DNA from: JAJPIG01 sp035504735
GTDB lineage: Bacteria; Desulfobacterota; Binatia; Binatales; Binataceae
NCBI GenBank assembly: GCA_035504735.1
Contig: DATJRJ010000274.1
Coordinates: 1 to 15,323, forward strand
Reading direction: 5' to 3'
DNA length: 15,323 nucleotides
Part shown: positions 6,121-13,665 of the stretch, in pieces
How positions within the stretch are numbered: the first letter of the stretch is position 1
Layout of the letters: every line of letters starts with the position of its first letter
Notes under the pieces: generated by a model
What the model saw: the letters and a program-made list of their open reading frames with translations, nothing else
Told to the model about the DNA's origin: nothing
The model's database searches: none
Position numbers and translations under genes: made by a program

Positions 6121-7035
6121 ATGAGTAATGCGGCGCACAAGATGAGCGCTTGGCTTCACGAACCGGTGATGCTGCAGGAGGCGGGCGAGTTGCTGCTCGC
6201 TAATCGCCCGGCGATCATCGTCGACGTGACGGTCGGCGCCGGCGGCCACGCCGAGGCGCTCCTCGAGCACTCGGCCTGCAATCGCCTGGTCGGACTCGAT
6301 CGCGACGCCCATGCGCTCGCGGCCGCGGCCGAACGTCTGGCCCGCTTTGGTGATCGAGCCGTGCTGCGTCAGGCCGATTTTGCCGCACTCGACTCGATCC
6401 TCGATGAATTGGGTATCGACCAGATCGACGCGCTGCTCGCCGATCTCGGGATGTCGAGCCTCGCCCTCGATGATCCGGCCCGCGGCTTCAGCTTTCAATC
6501 CGATGGTCCGCTCGACATGCGAATGGATCAGGATCAGACGCTCAGCGCCCGCGACCTCGTCAATGAAGAGACCGAAGCCGAGCTAACGCGCATCATTCGT
6601 GACTACGGCGAGGAGCGCCACGCGCGGCGCATCGCGCGGACGATCGTGGCCGCGCGCCGCCCGCGTCCGATCGAAACCACTTTCCAGCTCCGCGCCATTA
6701 TCGAACGCGCGCTCGGCCCGCGCCGCATCGCCGGCATGCATCCCGCCACCCGCACCTTCCAGGCGCTCAGAATCGCGGTGAATCGCGAGCTCGAAAGCCT
6801 TGCTGCACTGCTGGTCAGCGGCCCCGCGCGGCTTGCGCCGGGCGGCCGGATGGTGACGCTCGCCTATCACTCGCTGGAGGATCGTCCGGTCAAGGAGAGT
6901 TTCCGAACTCTCGCCCGCAGCGGCGGGTACGTGGCGATTACCGGCAAGCCGATGCGTCCGTCCACCGCCGAAGTCGCCCGCAACTCGCGCGCCCGCAGCG
7001 CACGCCTTCGATGCCTCGAGCGGGGTGCGCAATGA
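6121..7035 (+). CDS. rsmH: 16S rRNA m4C1402 N4-methyltransferase RsmH (MraW)
   Basis: RsmH methylates the exocyclic N4 of C1402 in the decoding centre of 16S rRNA, using S-adenosylmethionine. The 304-residue product has the expected motifs. VTVGAGGHAEALLE near residue 36 is SAM-binding motif I. These follow in order: GLDRDAHAL, GFSFQSDGPLDMRMD, YGEERHARRIARTI, HPATRTFQALRI and YHSLEDRPVKE. The tail NSRARSARLRCLER is also typical. The start taken is the ATG at 6121; a TTG at 6118 directly before it is in frame but less likely. There is no strong ribosome binding site, so translation is probably coupled to mraZ. The stop overlaps the ftsL start as ATGA. Confidence 0.96.
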   Translation: MSNAAHKMSAWLHEPVMLQEAGELLLANRPAIIVDVTVGAGGHAEALLEHSACNRLVGLDRDAHALAAAAERLARFGDRAVLRQADFAALDSILDELGIDQIDALLADLGMSSLALDDPARGFSFQSDGPLDMRMDQDQTLSARDLVNEETEAELTRIIRDYGEERHARRIARTIVAARRPRPIETTFQLRAIIERALGPRRIAGMHPATRTFQALRIAVNRELESLAALLVSGPARLAPGGRMVTLAYHSLEDRPVKESFRTLARSGGYVAITGKPMRPSTAEVARNSRARSARLRCLERGAQ

Positions 7036-7319
7036 AGCGGCGTCCGTCACCGTCCCGGCCGCCCAACCGGCTGCTGCCGGCCATCCTGGTGCTGGCGATC
7101 GCGGCGCTCGGTTTCACGATCGTGATGGTACGCCTCGAAGTCACGCAGGAAGGTTATCGGCTCTCGGAACTGCGCGTTGAGATGGCTCGGCTGCAGGAAC
7201 AGAACCGTCAACTCAAGCTCGAGACCGCCCAACTCACTTCGCACACGCGCCTGCGCGAGCTGGCGCTGCACTATCATCTGGCGCCGCCCGCGCCGGGACA
7301 GGTGGTGATGGTGCCGTGA
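7032..7319 (+). CDS. ftsL: Cell division protein FtsL
   Basis: The 95-residue product has the FtsL layout: a short basic cytoplasmic tail (KRRPSPSRPPNR), one membrane segment at about 14-33, and a periplasmic coiled coil at about 40-75 with the heptad-like LSELRVEMARLQEQNRQLKL stretch. FtsL joins FtsB and FtsQ and activates the septal synthase FtsWI. Sequence identity in this family is low, so the call rests on size, topology and position between rsmH and ftsI. The ATG at 7032 overlaps the rsmH stop (ATGA) and is preferred to an ATG seven codons upstream. Its stop overlaps the ftsI GTG. Confidence 0.9.
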   Translation: MKRRPSPSRPPNRLLPAILVLAIAALGFTIVMVRLEVTQEGYRLSELRVEMARLQEQNRQLKLETAQLTSHTRLRELALHYHLAPPAPGQVVMVP

Positions 7320-9391
7320 ACGTCGCCTTTCAGAAACGCCGCGCGCGAATCGGAATGCTGACGCTGCTGCTGGCGGCGCTGTTCCTGATCGCGATCGCGC
7401 GCCTCGTGATCCTGGTCGCCTTCGACGGCCCGCAGCTCAACTCGATGGCCGCCAGCGAGCATAGCGGCGAGGTCCAGTTGGCGGCGGTGCGCGGACCGAT
7501 TCTCGATCGCAACGGCGAGCCGTTGGCGCTCTCGGCCGAAACCGGCTCGATCTACGCCCGCCCGCGCGAGCTGCTGGCTGCCAGCAATGCCGACGATCGC
7601 GCGCGGCTGGCCGCGACGCTCGGCATTTCGCGGTCCGAGCTCGATCGCCGCGTCCATCATCCGGCGCCCTTCGTATGGCTCGCGCGCCATCTCGCGCCTG
7701 AACGCGCACAACAGGTCGAGGCTCTCGGGCTCGAGGGCGTCGGCGACGTGACTGAGTACAAACGCTTCTACCCGGAGAGCAACCTGGCCGCATCGGTGGT
7801 GGGGCTGGCGGGGTTGGATGGTCAGGGGCTCTCCGGGGTAGAGCTGGCTTACGATCGGCAGATTCGCGGCGAGCCGCTCAAGCTGCGGATCTACCATGAC
7901 GCCCTCGGCCATCCGATTCTCGACAGTCCGCTGGCGCTTAAGAACTCGGAGCCCGGCGATCGGGTCGAGCTGACTATCGACGCCGGTATCCAGTCGCTGG
8001 CCGAAACCCGGCTTGCCGCGCAAGTGGCCGCCAGCGGCGCGCGGGCCGGCAGCGCGATCGTGCTTGATCCGTGGAGCGGCCAGGTGCTGGCGCTGGCCAA
8101 CATCAATGCCGGCGCCGTCGGTCTGCATAATCGACTGCACAACGCCGCGATCCAGGATGCCTTCGAGCCGGGCTCGACGATGAAGGCTGTGCTCGGATCG
8201 ATTGCACTCCAGGACGGCACTATCGATACCAGCCGGCGCATCTGGTGCGAAGACGGGCGCTTCCAGTTCGGCCGTTTTTCGATTCACGACGATAGCCCGC
8301 ATGGATGGCTGACGCTTCCGGATATCATCGAGGTCTCGTCAAACATCGGCGCCGCCAAGATTGCGCTCGCGCTCGGCACCGACCGCTACTATCGCGGGCT
8401 GCGCGCCTTCGGTATCGGCAGTCCAACCGGAATCGATCTGCCGGGCGAGGCCAGCGGGTTGTTGCGCCACGAATCTGGTTGGCGTGAAATCGACCTCGCC
8501 AATCATGGCTTTGGCCAGGGGATCGCTGTCACTCCGATGCAGCTCGCGATCGCCTACGCCGCGATCGCCAACGGCGGGATGATCATGCGCCCATACGTGG
8601 TCAAGGCGATCTATAGTCCCACCGGCGCGCCGATCCTGGTGCATACGCCGCAGATGCTGCGACGCGCCCTGGCTCCAGCGATCGCTCACCGGATGAACCT
8701 GATGCTGCGCAATGTCGTCAACGGCGCTGATGGCACCGCGCATCGCGCTCAAGTCGACGGCTTTATTGTGGCCGGCAAGACCGGCACCGCGCAGATGGTG
8801 AATCCTGCCACCGGCGCCTATTTCCAAAATCATCTGGTTGCCTCGTTTGTCGGCTTTTTGCCGGCCGACGATCCGCGCTTGGTAATCCTGGTGGTGCTCT
8901 ATGACGTCGGCCACGGCCACTTCGGCGGCCTGGTGGCTGCGCCGGTCTTCAGTGAAATTGCTTCCGGCACCGTGCGCCAGCTCGATATCAGCGCGCCGCG
9001 TCCGCCGGGTTACGAAAGTGCCAGCATTCTGCCGCTCGATGTTCTCAAGCACGCCGAGTCGATGGTCTCGGAGGATGCGGCGGCTTCCGAAATGGCCGAC
9101 GATACCGCGCGGTCCGGTACGGCAAACGCTTCGATGCCTGATTTTGCGGGGTTGAGCCTCCGCCAGGCGCTGGCGCTCGCGCATCAGCGGGCCCTGAATC
9201 TCGAGGTCAAGGGTTCGGGCTGGGTGGTCGGACAGGAGCCACGGGCTGGCGCGCCTGCCGGTCCGGATACGGTGAGGCTCACGCTTGCGGCTGATCCCGG
9301 AGCCGATTACGCAGCTCGAGGCTCAAGCGCCAGAGACCGTGCACGGCATCCGGCCCATCGTGTCGAACATATTCCGCGGAGGTCACGGTGA
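7316..9391 (+). CDS. ftsI: Septal peptidoglycan transpeptidase FtsI (PBP3) with C-terminal PASTA domain
   Basis: This class B penicillin-binding protein cross-links peptidoglycan at the division septum together with FtsW. The 691-residue product has a membrane anchor at about 13-35 and a pedestal domain with GPILDRNGEPLA. Its transpeptidase domain holds all three active-site motifs: S287-T-M-K290, S341-S-N343 and K488-T-G490. A PASTA domain follows at about 607-660, then an Arg/His-rich tail of some 30 residues. The extra domain makes it about 100 residues longer than E. coli FtsI; PASTA-bearing FtsI proteins are known from several lineages. The start is a GTG overlapping the ftsL stop (GTGA). 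The stop overlaps the murE GTG in the same way. Confidence 0.95.
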   Translation: MNVAFQKRRARIGMLTLLLAALFLIAIARLVILVAFDGPQLNSMAASEHSGEVQLAAVRGPILDRNGEPLALSAETGSIYARPRELLAASNADDRARLAATLGISRSELDRRVHHPAPFVWLARHLAPERAQQVEALGLEGVGDVTEYKRFYPESNLAASVVGLAGLDGQGLSGVELAYDRQIRGEPLKLRIYHDALGHPILDSPLALKNSEPGDRVELTIDAGIQSLAETRLAAQVAASGARAGSAIVLDPWSGQVLALANINAGAVGLHNRLHNAAIQDAFEPGSTMKAVLGSIALQDGTIDTSRRIWCEDGRFQFGRFSIHDDSPHGWLTLPDIIEVSSNIGAAKIALALGTDRYYRGLRAFGIGSPTGIDLPGEASGLLRHESGWREIDLANHGFGQGIAVTPMQLAIAYAAIANGGMIMRPYVVKAIYSPTGAPILVHTPQMLRRALAPAIAHRMNLMLRNVVNGADGTAHRAQVDGFIVAGKTGTAQMVNPATGAYFQNHLVASFVGFLPADDPRLVILVVLYDVGHGHFGGLVAAPVFSEIASGTVRQLDISAPRPPGYESASILPLDVLKHAESMVSEDAAASEMADDTARSGTANASMPDFAGLSLRQALALAHQRALNLEVKGSGWVVGQEPRAGAPAGPDTVRLTLAADPGADYAARGSSARDRARHPAHRVEHIPRRSR

Positions 9392-10926
9392 GACTCGCGG
9401 AGCTAATCGCCGGCGTGGATCTCAAGCGGCTCGAGGGCGACGCTGCGGCCGAGATCGCAGGGCTCGCTTACGATTCGCGTCGAGTCGAGCCGGGTTATCT
9501 ATTTTTCGCGACCGCGCGGGACCCGGAGTCGAACCGCGCGCATGTTGAAGAGGCATTAAACCGTGGGGCGCGTGGAGTGGTGGTGCGGGGAGGGGACGGT
9601 TCGCAAGCGCGCCCTGCGGTGACCTGGATCGAATGCGAACGGCCGCGGCTGTTGATGGCCGCGGCCGCCTCGCGCTTTTTCGCGGCGCCCAGCGAGCGCC
9701 TCGACCTGATCGGTATCACCGGCACCAGCGGCAAGACCACCACCGCCTACCTGCTGGCTTCGATTTTCGAGAGCGCCGGCGCGCCGGCCGGAATCATCGG
9801 TACGATCGGAATCTTCGCCGGTTCGCGGTGCCTGCAAAGCGGACTGACGACGCCTGAGTCGATCGATTTTGAGGCCGCGCTGGCGGCGATGGAGCGGGCG
9901 GGCGTGCGGCGCGTGGCGGCCGAAATCTCATCGATCGGACTCGATGAGGGCCGTGCCGAGGCGCTCAACTTCAAAGCTTGCCTGTTCACCAATTTCGGCC
10001 GTGACCATCTCGATTATCACGGCACGGCCGAGAACTACTTCAACGCCAAGTTGCGGCTCTTCACCGAACTGTTGCCCAAAAGCCATCGGTCCGACCCGAT
10101 TGCGGTGGCGCGCGGCGACGACCATTTCGGCGCGCGCGTGCTGGCGGCGGTACGCGGGCGGAAAATCAGCTTCGGCCTGCGTCCCGATTTCGACGTTTAT
10201 CCGACCAGCTATGCGACCGGACTCGACGGCGTGCGCGCATCGATCTCGGCGCTGGACCGAAAACTGGAAATCCGATCGCCCCTCCTCGGCGAGATCAATC
10301 TGCTTAATATTCTTGGCGCGTCAGCCATGTCGGTGGCCCTGGGCATCGAAACGGATGCGGTGGTGGAAGGTGTGCGGCGATGCCCAGGCGCCCCCGGCCG
10401 ACTCGAAATGGTGACCGGTCCACCGGAAACCACGGTGCTGGTCGACTATGCGCACAAGCCCGACGCACTGGAAGCGGTGCTGAATGCGCTGCGTGCGCTC
10501 GGACCGAGGCGGCTGTGTTGCGTCTTCGGATGCGGCGGCGATCGCGATCGCGGCAAGCGGCCGCTGATGGGCGAAATTGCCGGCCGGCTCGCTGACCTCG
10601 CGATCCTGACCTCGGATAATCCGCGCACCGAATCGCCGCTCGAGATTATCTCGGAAGTCGAGGCCGGTCTCAGTCAAAGTGGATCGAAGCGGATCGAAAG
10701 CGGCGAAAGCGACGGCCGGCGCAGCTATCTCGTCGAGCCCGACCGGCGCGCCGCGATCGCGCTCGCGCTGAGGTCGGCCCGGTCAGGCGACGTAATCGTG
10801 ATCGCCGGCAAGGGCCATGAGGATTATCAGATCGTCGGTACGCGCAAGCGCCATTTCGATGATCGCGAAGCGGTGCGCGAGATAACCGCGGAGCTGCGCG
10901 ATCGCGCGACGAATCATTCGAACTGA
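9388..10926 (+). CDS. murE: UDP-MurNAc-L-Ala-D-Glu: meso-diaminopimelate ligase MurE
   Basis: MurE adds the third residue of the stem peptide, using ATP, in the cytoplasm. The 512-residue product has the three Mur-ligase domains. It contains the ATP loop GITGTSGKTTT at 109-119, the central-domain segment NFGRDHLDYHGT with the downstream Lys (NAKLRLF) that is carbamylated in the family, and the C-terminal motif D410-N-P-R413. DNPR is the known mark of enzymes that take meso-diaminopimelate rather than lysine. The start is GTG at 9388 with GGAGG five bases upstream, and it overlaps the ftsI stop. The gene normally next in line, murF, is absent; 337 bp separate this stop from the mraY start. Confidence 0.96.
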   Translation: MRLAELIAGVDLKRLEGDAAAEIAGLAYDSRRVEPGYLFFATARDPESNRAHVEEALNRGARGVVVRGGDGSQARPAVTWIECERPRLLMAAAASRFFAAPSERLDLIGITGTSGKTTTAYLLASIFESAGAPAGIIGTIGIFAGSRCLQSGLTTPESIDFEAALAAMERAGVRRVAAEISSIGLDEGRAEALNFKACLFTNFGRDHLDYHGTAENYFNAKLRLFTELLPKSHRSDPIAVARGDDHFGARVLAAVRGRKISFGLRPDFDVYPTSYATGLDGVRASISALDRKLEIRSPLLGEINLLNILGASAMSVALGIETDAVVEGVRRCPGAPGRLEMVTGPPETTVLVDYAHKPDALEAVLNALRALGPRRLCCVFGCGGDRDRGKRPLMGEIAGRLADLAILTSDNPRTESPLEIISEVEAGLSQSGSKRIESGESDGRRSYLVEPDRRAAIALALRSARSGDVIVIAGKGHEDYQIVGTRKRHFDDREAVREITAELRDRATNHSN

Positions 10927-10937
10927 CGGGCACGGCG

Positions 10938-10994
10938 ATGAAGCCGGTCCGAGTGGATACGGGCTTGGGGCGGTGGGCTGCGGATCAAATTTAA
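10938..10994 (+). other. 18-codon ORF after murE, possible relic of a murF start
   Basis: An ATG lies 11 nt after the murE stop, about where a murF start would be expected. It encodes MKPVRVDTGLGRWAADQI before a TAA at 10992-10994. It has no clear ribosome binding site and no identifiable domain. The position and the -RWAA- stretch are loosely like the N-terminal helix of MurF proteins, but so short a match can be chance. Confidence 0.2.
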
Positions 10995-11001
10995 TCTGAA
11001 C

Positions 11002-11088
11002 GCTGACGTCCTGAGGGGAGCCTTCGGCCGGGAGGTGGGTGATGTGGGGTAGGGGTAACCGGTCGGAGGCTTGCCTCAGAACGTCAGC
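11002..11088. repeat. Long imperfect inverted repeat in the murE-mraY gap
   Basis: Bases 11002-11031 pair with 11059-11088 around a 27-nt G-rich loop. By hand I find 28 paired positions of 30, including three G-T wobbles, with one C-A and one G-G mismatch. The outer arm is GCTGACGTCCTGAGG at 11002-11016, paired with CCTCAGAACGTCAGC at 11074-11088. The wobbles would favour an RNA hairpin. The size and shape also fit a dispersed palindromic (REP- or MITE-like) element. I see no second copy in this window and no U-tract. Confidence 0.6.
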
Positions 11089-11263
11089 AGGGGGCGCCGG
11101 AGCAACCCCGGCACAGGACTCTACGCAGGCCAAGCAGGCAGTAGCGCCGCGCGACGGCTCCGGATTGGTTCCTCCGAGCGGCCCCGGTCCGTCGAATCCG
11201 GCCGGCCCTCGCGCGTCGTCGCGATGGATATGGAAACCCGCTACACTGGGGGCCCTTCTTTCG

Positions 11264-12340
11264 ATGCTGTACCTGTGGTTGTTCCCCACGCACGAGTCGC
11301 ACGCGATCTTCAACGTGCTGCGCTACGAGACCTTCCGCTCGCTGATGGCGGGGCTCGCCGCGCTGGCTTTATCGCTCGCGATGGGACCGGTTCTGATCCA
11401 GCGCTTTCGCGCGGCGCATATCGGGCAGACGATTCGCGACGAAGTCCCGCAACATCTCAAGAAGGCCGGCACACCCACCATGGGCGGCCTGATGATTGTG
11501 GCCGCGTGTCTGGCGGCGACCCTGCTGCTTGCCAATCTGCGCGACGCTTATGTATGGCTCGCGATGGGAGTGATGGTCGGGTACGGGGTGATCGGCTTGA
11601 CCGATGATCTGTTGAAGCTTCGTCGCGGCCGCGGCGCGGGGCTTTCGGGTCCGCAGAAACTGATCTCGCAGGCGCTGGTCGGTTTCATCGCCGCGGTGGT
11701 GCTGTTCGTATTTCTCGGCTTCGATACCCATCTGACAATCCCGTTTTTCAAGAACATCCATCCGAATCTTCATTTGTGGGGCTACGTGCTGTTCGCGATG
11801 CTGGTAATGGTCGCGAGTAGCAATGCGGTCAACCTGACCGATGGACTCGACGGCCTCGCGATTGGACCGGTGATGACGGTCGCCTTCTGCTATTTGTGGT
11901 TTACCTGGGTGGCGGGCAATCTGAAGCTGGCGGAGCACTTCGACGTCCCGCACGTGATCGGCGCCGGTGAGCTCGCGATCTTCTGTGCCGCACTGGTCGC
12001 GGCCTCGATGGGCTTTCTGTGGTACAACGCCTACCCGGCCTCGATGATGATGGGTGACGTTGGCGCGCTCGCGCTGGGCGGCGCGCTGGGGATTATCGCG
12101 GTGCTGGCCAAGCAGGAGATCGTGCTGGTGATCGCGGGCGGCGTGTTCGTGATCGAGGCTGCCTCGACCATTATCCAGCGCTACTACTTCAAGCTGACCC
12201 GTCGGCGTATTTTCCGGATGGCGCCGCTGCATCATCATTTCGAGCTCGCCGGATGGCCGGAGACGGTGGTTGTTACGCGCTTCTGGATCATCTCGATTAT
12301 CTGCGCCCTGCTGGCACTGAGTACGCTCAAGCTGCGCTGA
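11264..12340 (+). CDS. mraY: Phospho-MurNAc-pentapeptide translocase MraY
   Basis: MraY moves phospho-MurNAc-pentapeptide from UDP to undecaprenyl phosphate, making lipid I at the inner membrane. With the ATG at 11264 the product is 358 residues, close to the 360 of E. coli. Catalytic residues fall almost on the E. coli numbers: D114-D115 (TDDLLK), D265 in MMGDVGALALGGALG, and H323-H325 in APLHHHFELAGW. NAVNLTDGLDGLAIGP and GTPTMGG are also present, with about ten hydrophobic membrane segments. An ATG at 11039 in the same frame would add a 75-residue low-complexity tail not found in the family. The ribosome binding site at 11264 is weak. The stop shares one base with the murD ATG (TGATG). Confidence 0.95.
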   Translation: MLYLWLFPTHESHAIFNVLRYETFRSLMAGLAALALSLAMGPVLIQRFRAAHIGQTIRDEVPQHLKKAGTPTMGGLMIVAACLAATLLLANLRDAYVWLAMGVMVGYGVIGLTDDLLKLRRGRGAGLSGPQKLISQALVGFIAAVVLFVFLGFDTHLTIPFFKNIHPNLHLWGYVLFAMLVMVASSNAVNLTDGLDGLAIGPVMTVAFCYLWFTWVAGNLKLAEHFDVPHVIGAGELAIFCAALVAASMGFLWYNAYPASMMMGDVGALALGGALGIIAVLAKQEIVLVIAGGVFVIEAASTIIQRYYFKLTRRRIFRMAPLHHHFELAGWPETVVVTRFWIISIICALLALSTLKLR

Positions 12341-13665
12341 TGGAAGTAGCGGGGAAAAAAGTCGCGGTCATCGGACTGGGGCGCAGCGGCGTGGCCGCGG
12401 CGCGTTTTCTGTTCGAGCGCGGCGCGCGCCTGGTGCTGATCGATCGCGACCACTCGGTCGGCCGCAATGCCGAGTTGCCGCCCGGCGAGCTGCATCTCGG
12501 CGCGGAAGATCCGTGGTGGCTGGCGGGCTGCGACCTGGTAATCACCAGTCCCGGCGTGGCGCGCGACAACCGGTTGCTCGCCCATGCCTCCCGTATCGGC
12601 ATCCCGATCTGGAGCGAGCTGGAATTGGCGGCGCGCAATTTCCGCCATCCGACCATCGCGATCACCGGTACCAACGGCAAGAGCACCGTGACCGTCATGC
12701 TCGGCGAGGTCTTCAAGGCCGCCGGGCTGCGCGTGTTTGTGGGCGGCAACCTGGGCGTGCCGCTGATCGAGGCGATGCGCGGGGCGTACGATCTGGGCGT
12801 GATCGAAGTCTCCAGCTACCAGCTTGAGTGGATCGAGAAGTTTCATCCGCGTGTCGGTGTCTATCTGAATCTCAGCGCCGACCATCTCGATCGATATCGC
12901 AACCTCGAGGACTACGGACGCGCCAAGGCGGCGTTGTTCCGCAATCAGAATTTCCGCGATTGGGCGCTGCTCAATCGCGACGACCCACGAGTCTTCGCGA
13001 TCGCGCCCGAGCTCCACGCCAAGCTCGTGAGCTTCGGCCTGTCGGCGCCGGCGAAGGAACCGTCGCTGCATATCGAAGATGACGCGATAGTGTACCGGCT
13101 CGATAGCCGCGCCGGCCGGCTTGCGCTGGGCGGGTTTGCGCTCGCCGGGCGGCACAATCTGATGAACGCGATGGCGGCCGCGGGCGCCGCGCTGGCGATG
13201 GAGATAGATGCGCCGGTGATCGAGCAGGCGCTGTCCGGCTTCAAAGGCCTGCCGCATCGAATCGAGCTGGTGCGCGAGCGCGACGGCGTGAAATTTATCG
13301 ACGATTCCAAGGCCACCAACGTCGGCGCGGTAGTCGAAGCACTGGCGGCGGCCACCGCTCCGGTGATCCTGATCGCCGGCGGCACCGACAAAGGCGGCGA
13401 TTATGCGCCGCTCCTGGCGCCTCTGCGCGCCAAGGTGCGCCGGGTCATCCTGATCGGCGCGGCGCGCGAGAAGATGGCCGCGGCGCTGGCCGGCGCAACT
13501 GAAATTGCACGCGTGACGACGCTTGCCGAGGCCGTCGCGATGGCGGCCTCAATGGCACGGGCGGGTGAGACGGTGATGCTCTCGCCGGCTTGTTCGAGTT
13601 TCGATCAGTTCAAGGACTATGCGGAGCGCGGCGACTTATTTAAAGAGTTGGTTCGGGCGCTTTGA
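12340..13665 (+). CDS. murD: UDP-MurNAc-L-alanine: D-glutamate ligase MurD
   Basis: MurD adds D-glutamate to UDP-MurNAc-L-Ala, with ATP, in the cytoplasm. The 441-residue product starts at the ATG overlapping the mraY stop. It shows the N-terminal nucleotide-sugar-binding fold VAVIGLGRSGVAAARFL, the ATP loop ITGTNGKST at 108-116, LSADHLDRY in the central domain, DDSKATN, and the C-terminal SPACSSFDQFKDYAERG. Length is near the 438 of E. coli. There is no clear ribosome binding site, so translation probably re-initiates after mraY. Its last 47 bases overlap the start of ftsW. Confidence 0.96.
   Translation: MEVAGKKVAVIGLGRSGVAAARFLFERGARLVLIDRDHSVGRNAELPPGELHLGAEDPWWLAGCDLVITSPGVARDNRLLAHASRIGIPIWSELELAARNFRHPTIAITGTNGKSTVTVMLGEVFKAAGLRVFVGGNLGVPLIEAMRGAYDLGVIEVSSYQLEWIEKFHPRVGVYLNLSADHLDRYRNLEDYGRAKAALFRNQNFRDWALLNRDDPRVFAIAPELHAKLVSFGLSAPAKEPSLHIEDDAIVYRLDSRAGRLALGGFALAGRHNLMNAMAAAGAALAMEIDAPVIEQALSGFKGLPHRIELVRERDGVKFIDDSKATNVGAVVEALAAATAPVILIAGGTDKGGDYAPLLAPLRAKVRRVILIGAAREKMAAALAGATEIARVTTLAEAVAMAASMARAGETVMLSPACSSFDQFKDYAERGDLFKELVRAL

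Larger units (their letters stand above)
10927..11263. other. 337-bp gap where murF is expected, no intact gene
   Basis: This is the only large gap in an otherwise overlapping cluster. It contains an 18-codon ORF (10938-10994), a long imperfect hairpin (11002-11088) and a short hairpin with arms GCCGG (11096-11100) and CCGGC (11108-11112). A -10-like TACACT lies at 11242-11247, 16 bp before the mraY ATG; its -35 is not convincing. The mraY frame is open back to an ATG at 11039, but its translation there is Gly/Pro/Ala/Ser-rich and unlike any MraY. I see no Mur-ligase motifs in any frame. Confidence 0.7.

Noticed and set aside
7274..8302. Open minus-strand frame of 342 codons
   Set aside because: It is antisense to ftsI, whose three active-site motifs leave no doubt about the coding strand.
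11002..11112. Known riboswitch or housekeeping RNA in the murE-mraY gap
   Set aside because: I compared it by eye with cobalamin and cyclic-di-GMP riboswitches, SRP RNA and RNase P RNA, and found none of their conserved cores. Only the hairpins themselves are supported.
12235..13257. Open minus-strand frame of 340 codons
   Set aside because: It is antisense to murD and has no recognisable motif.
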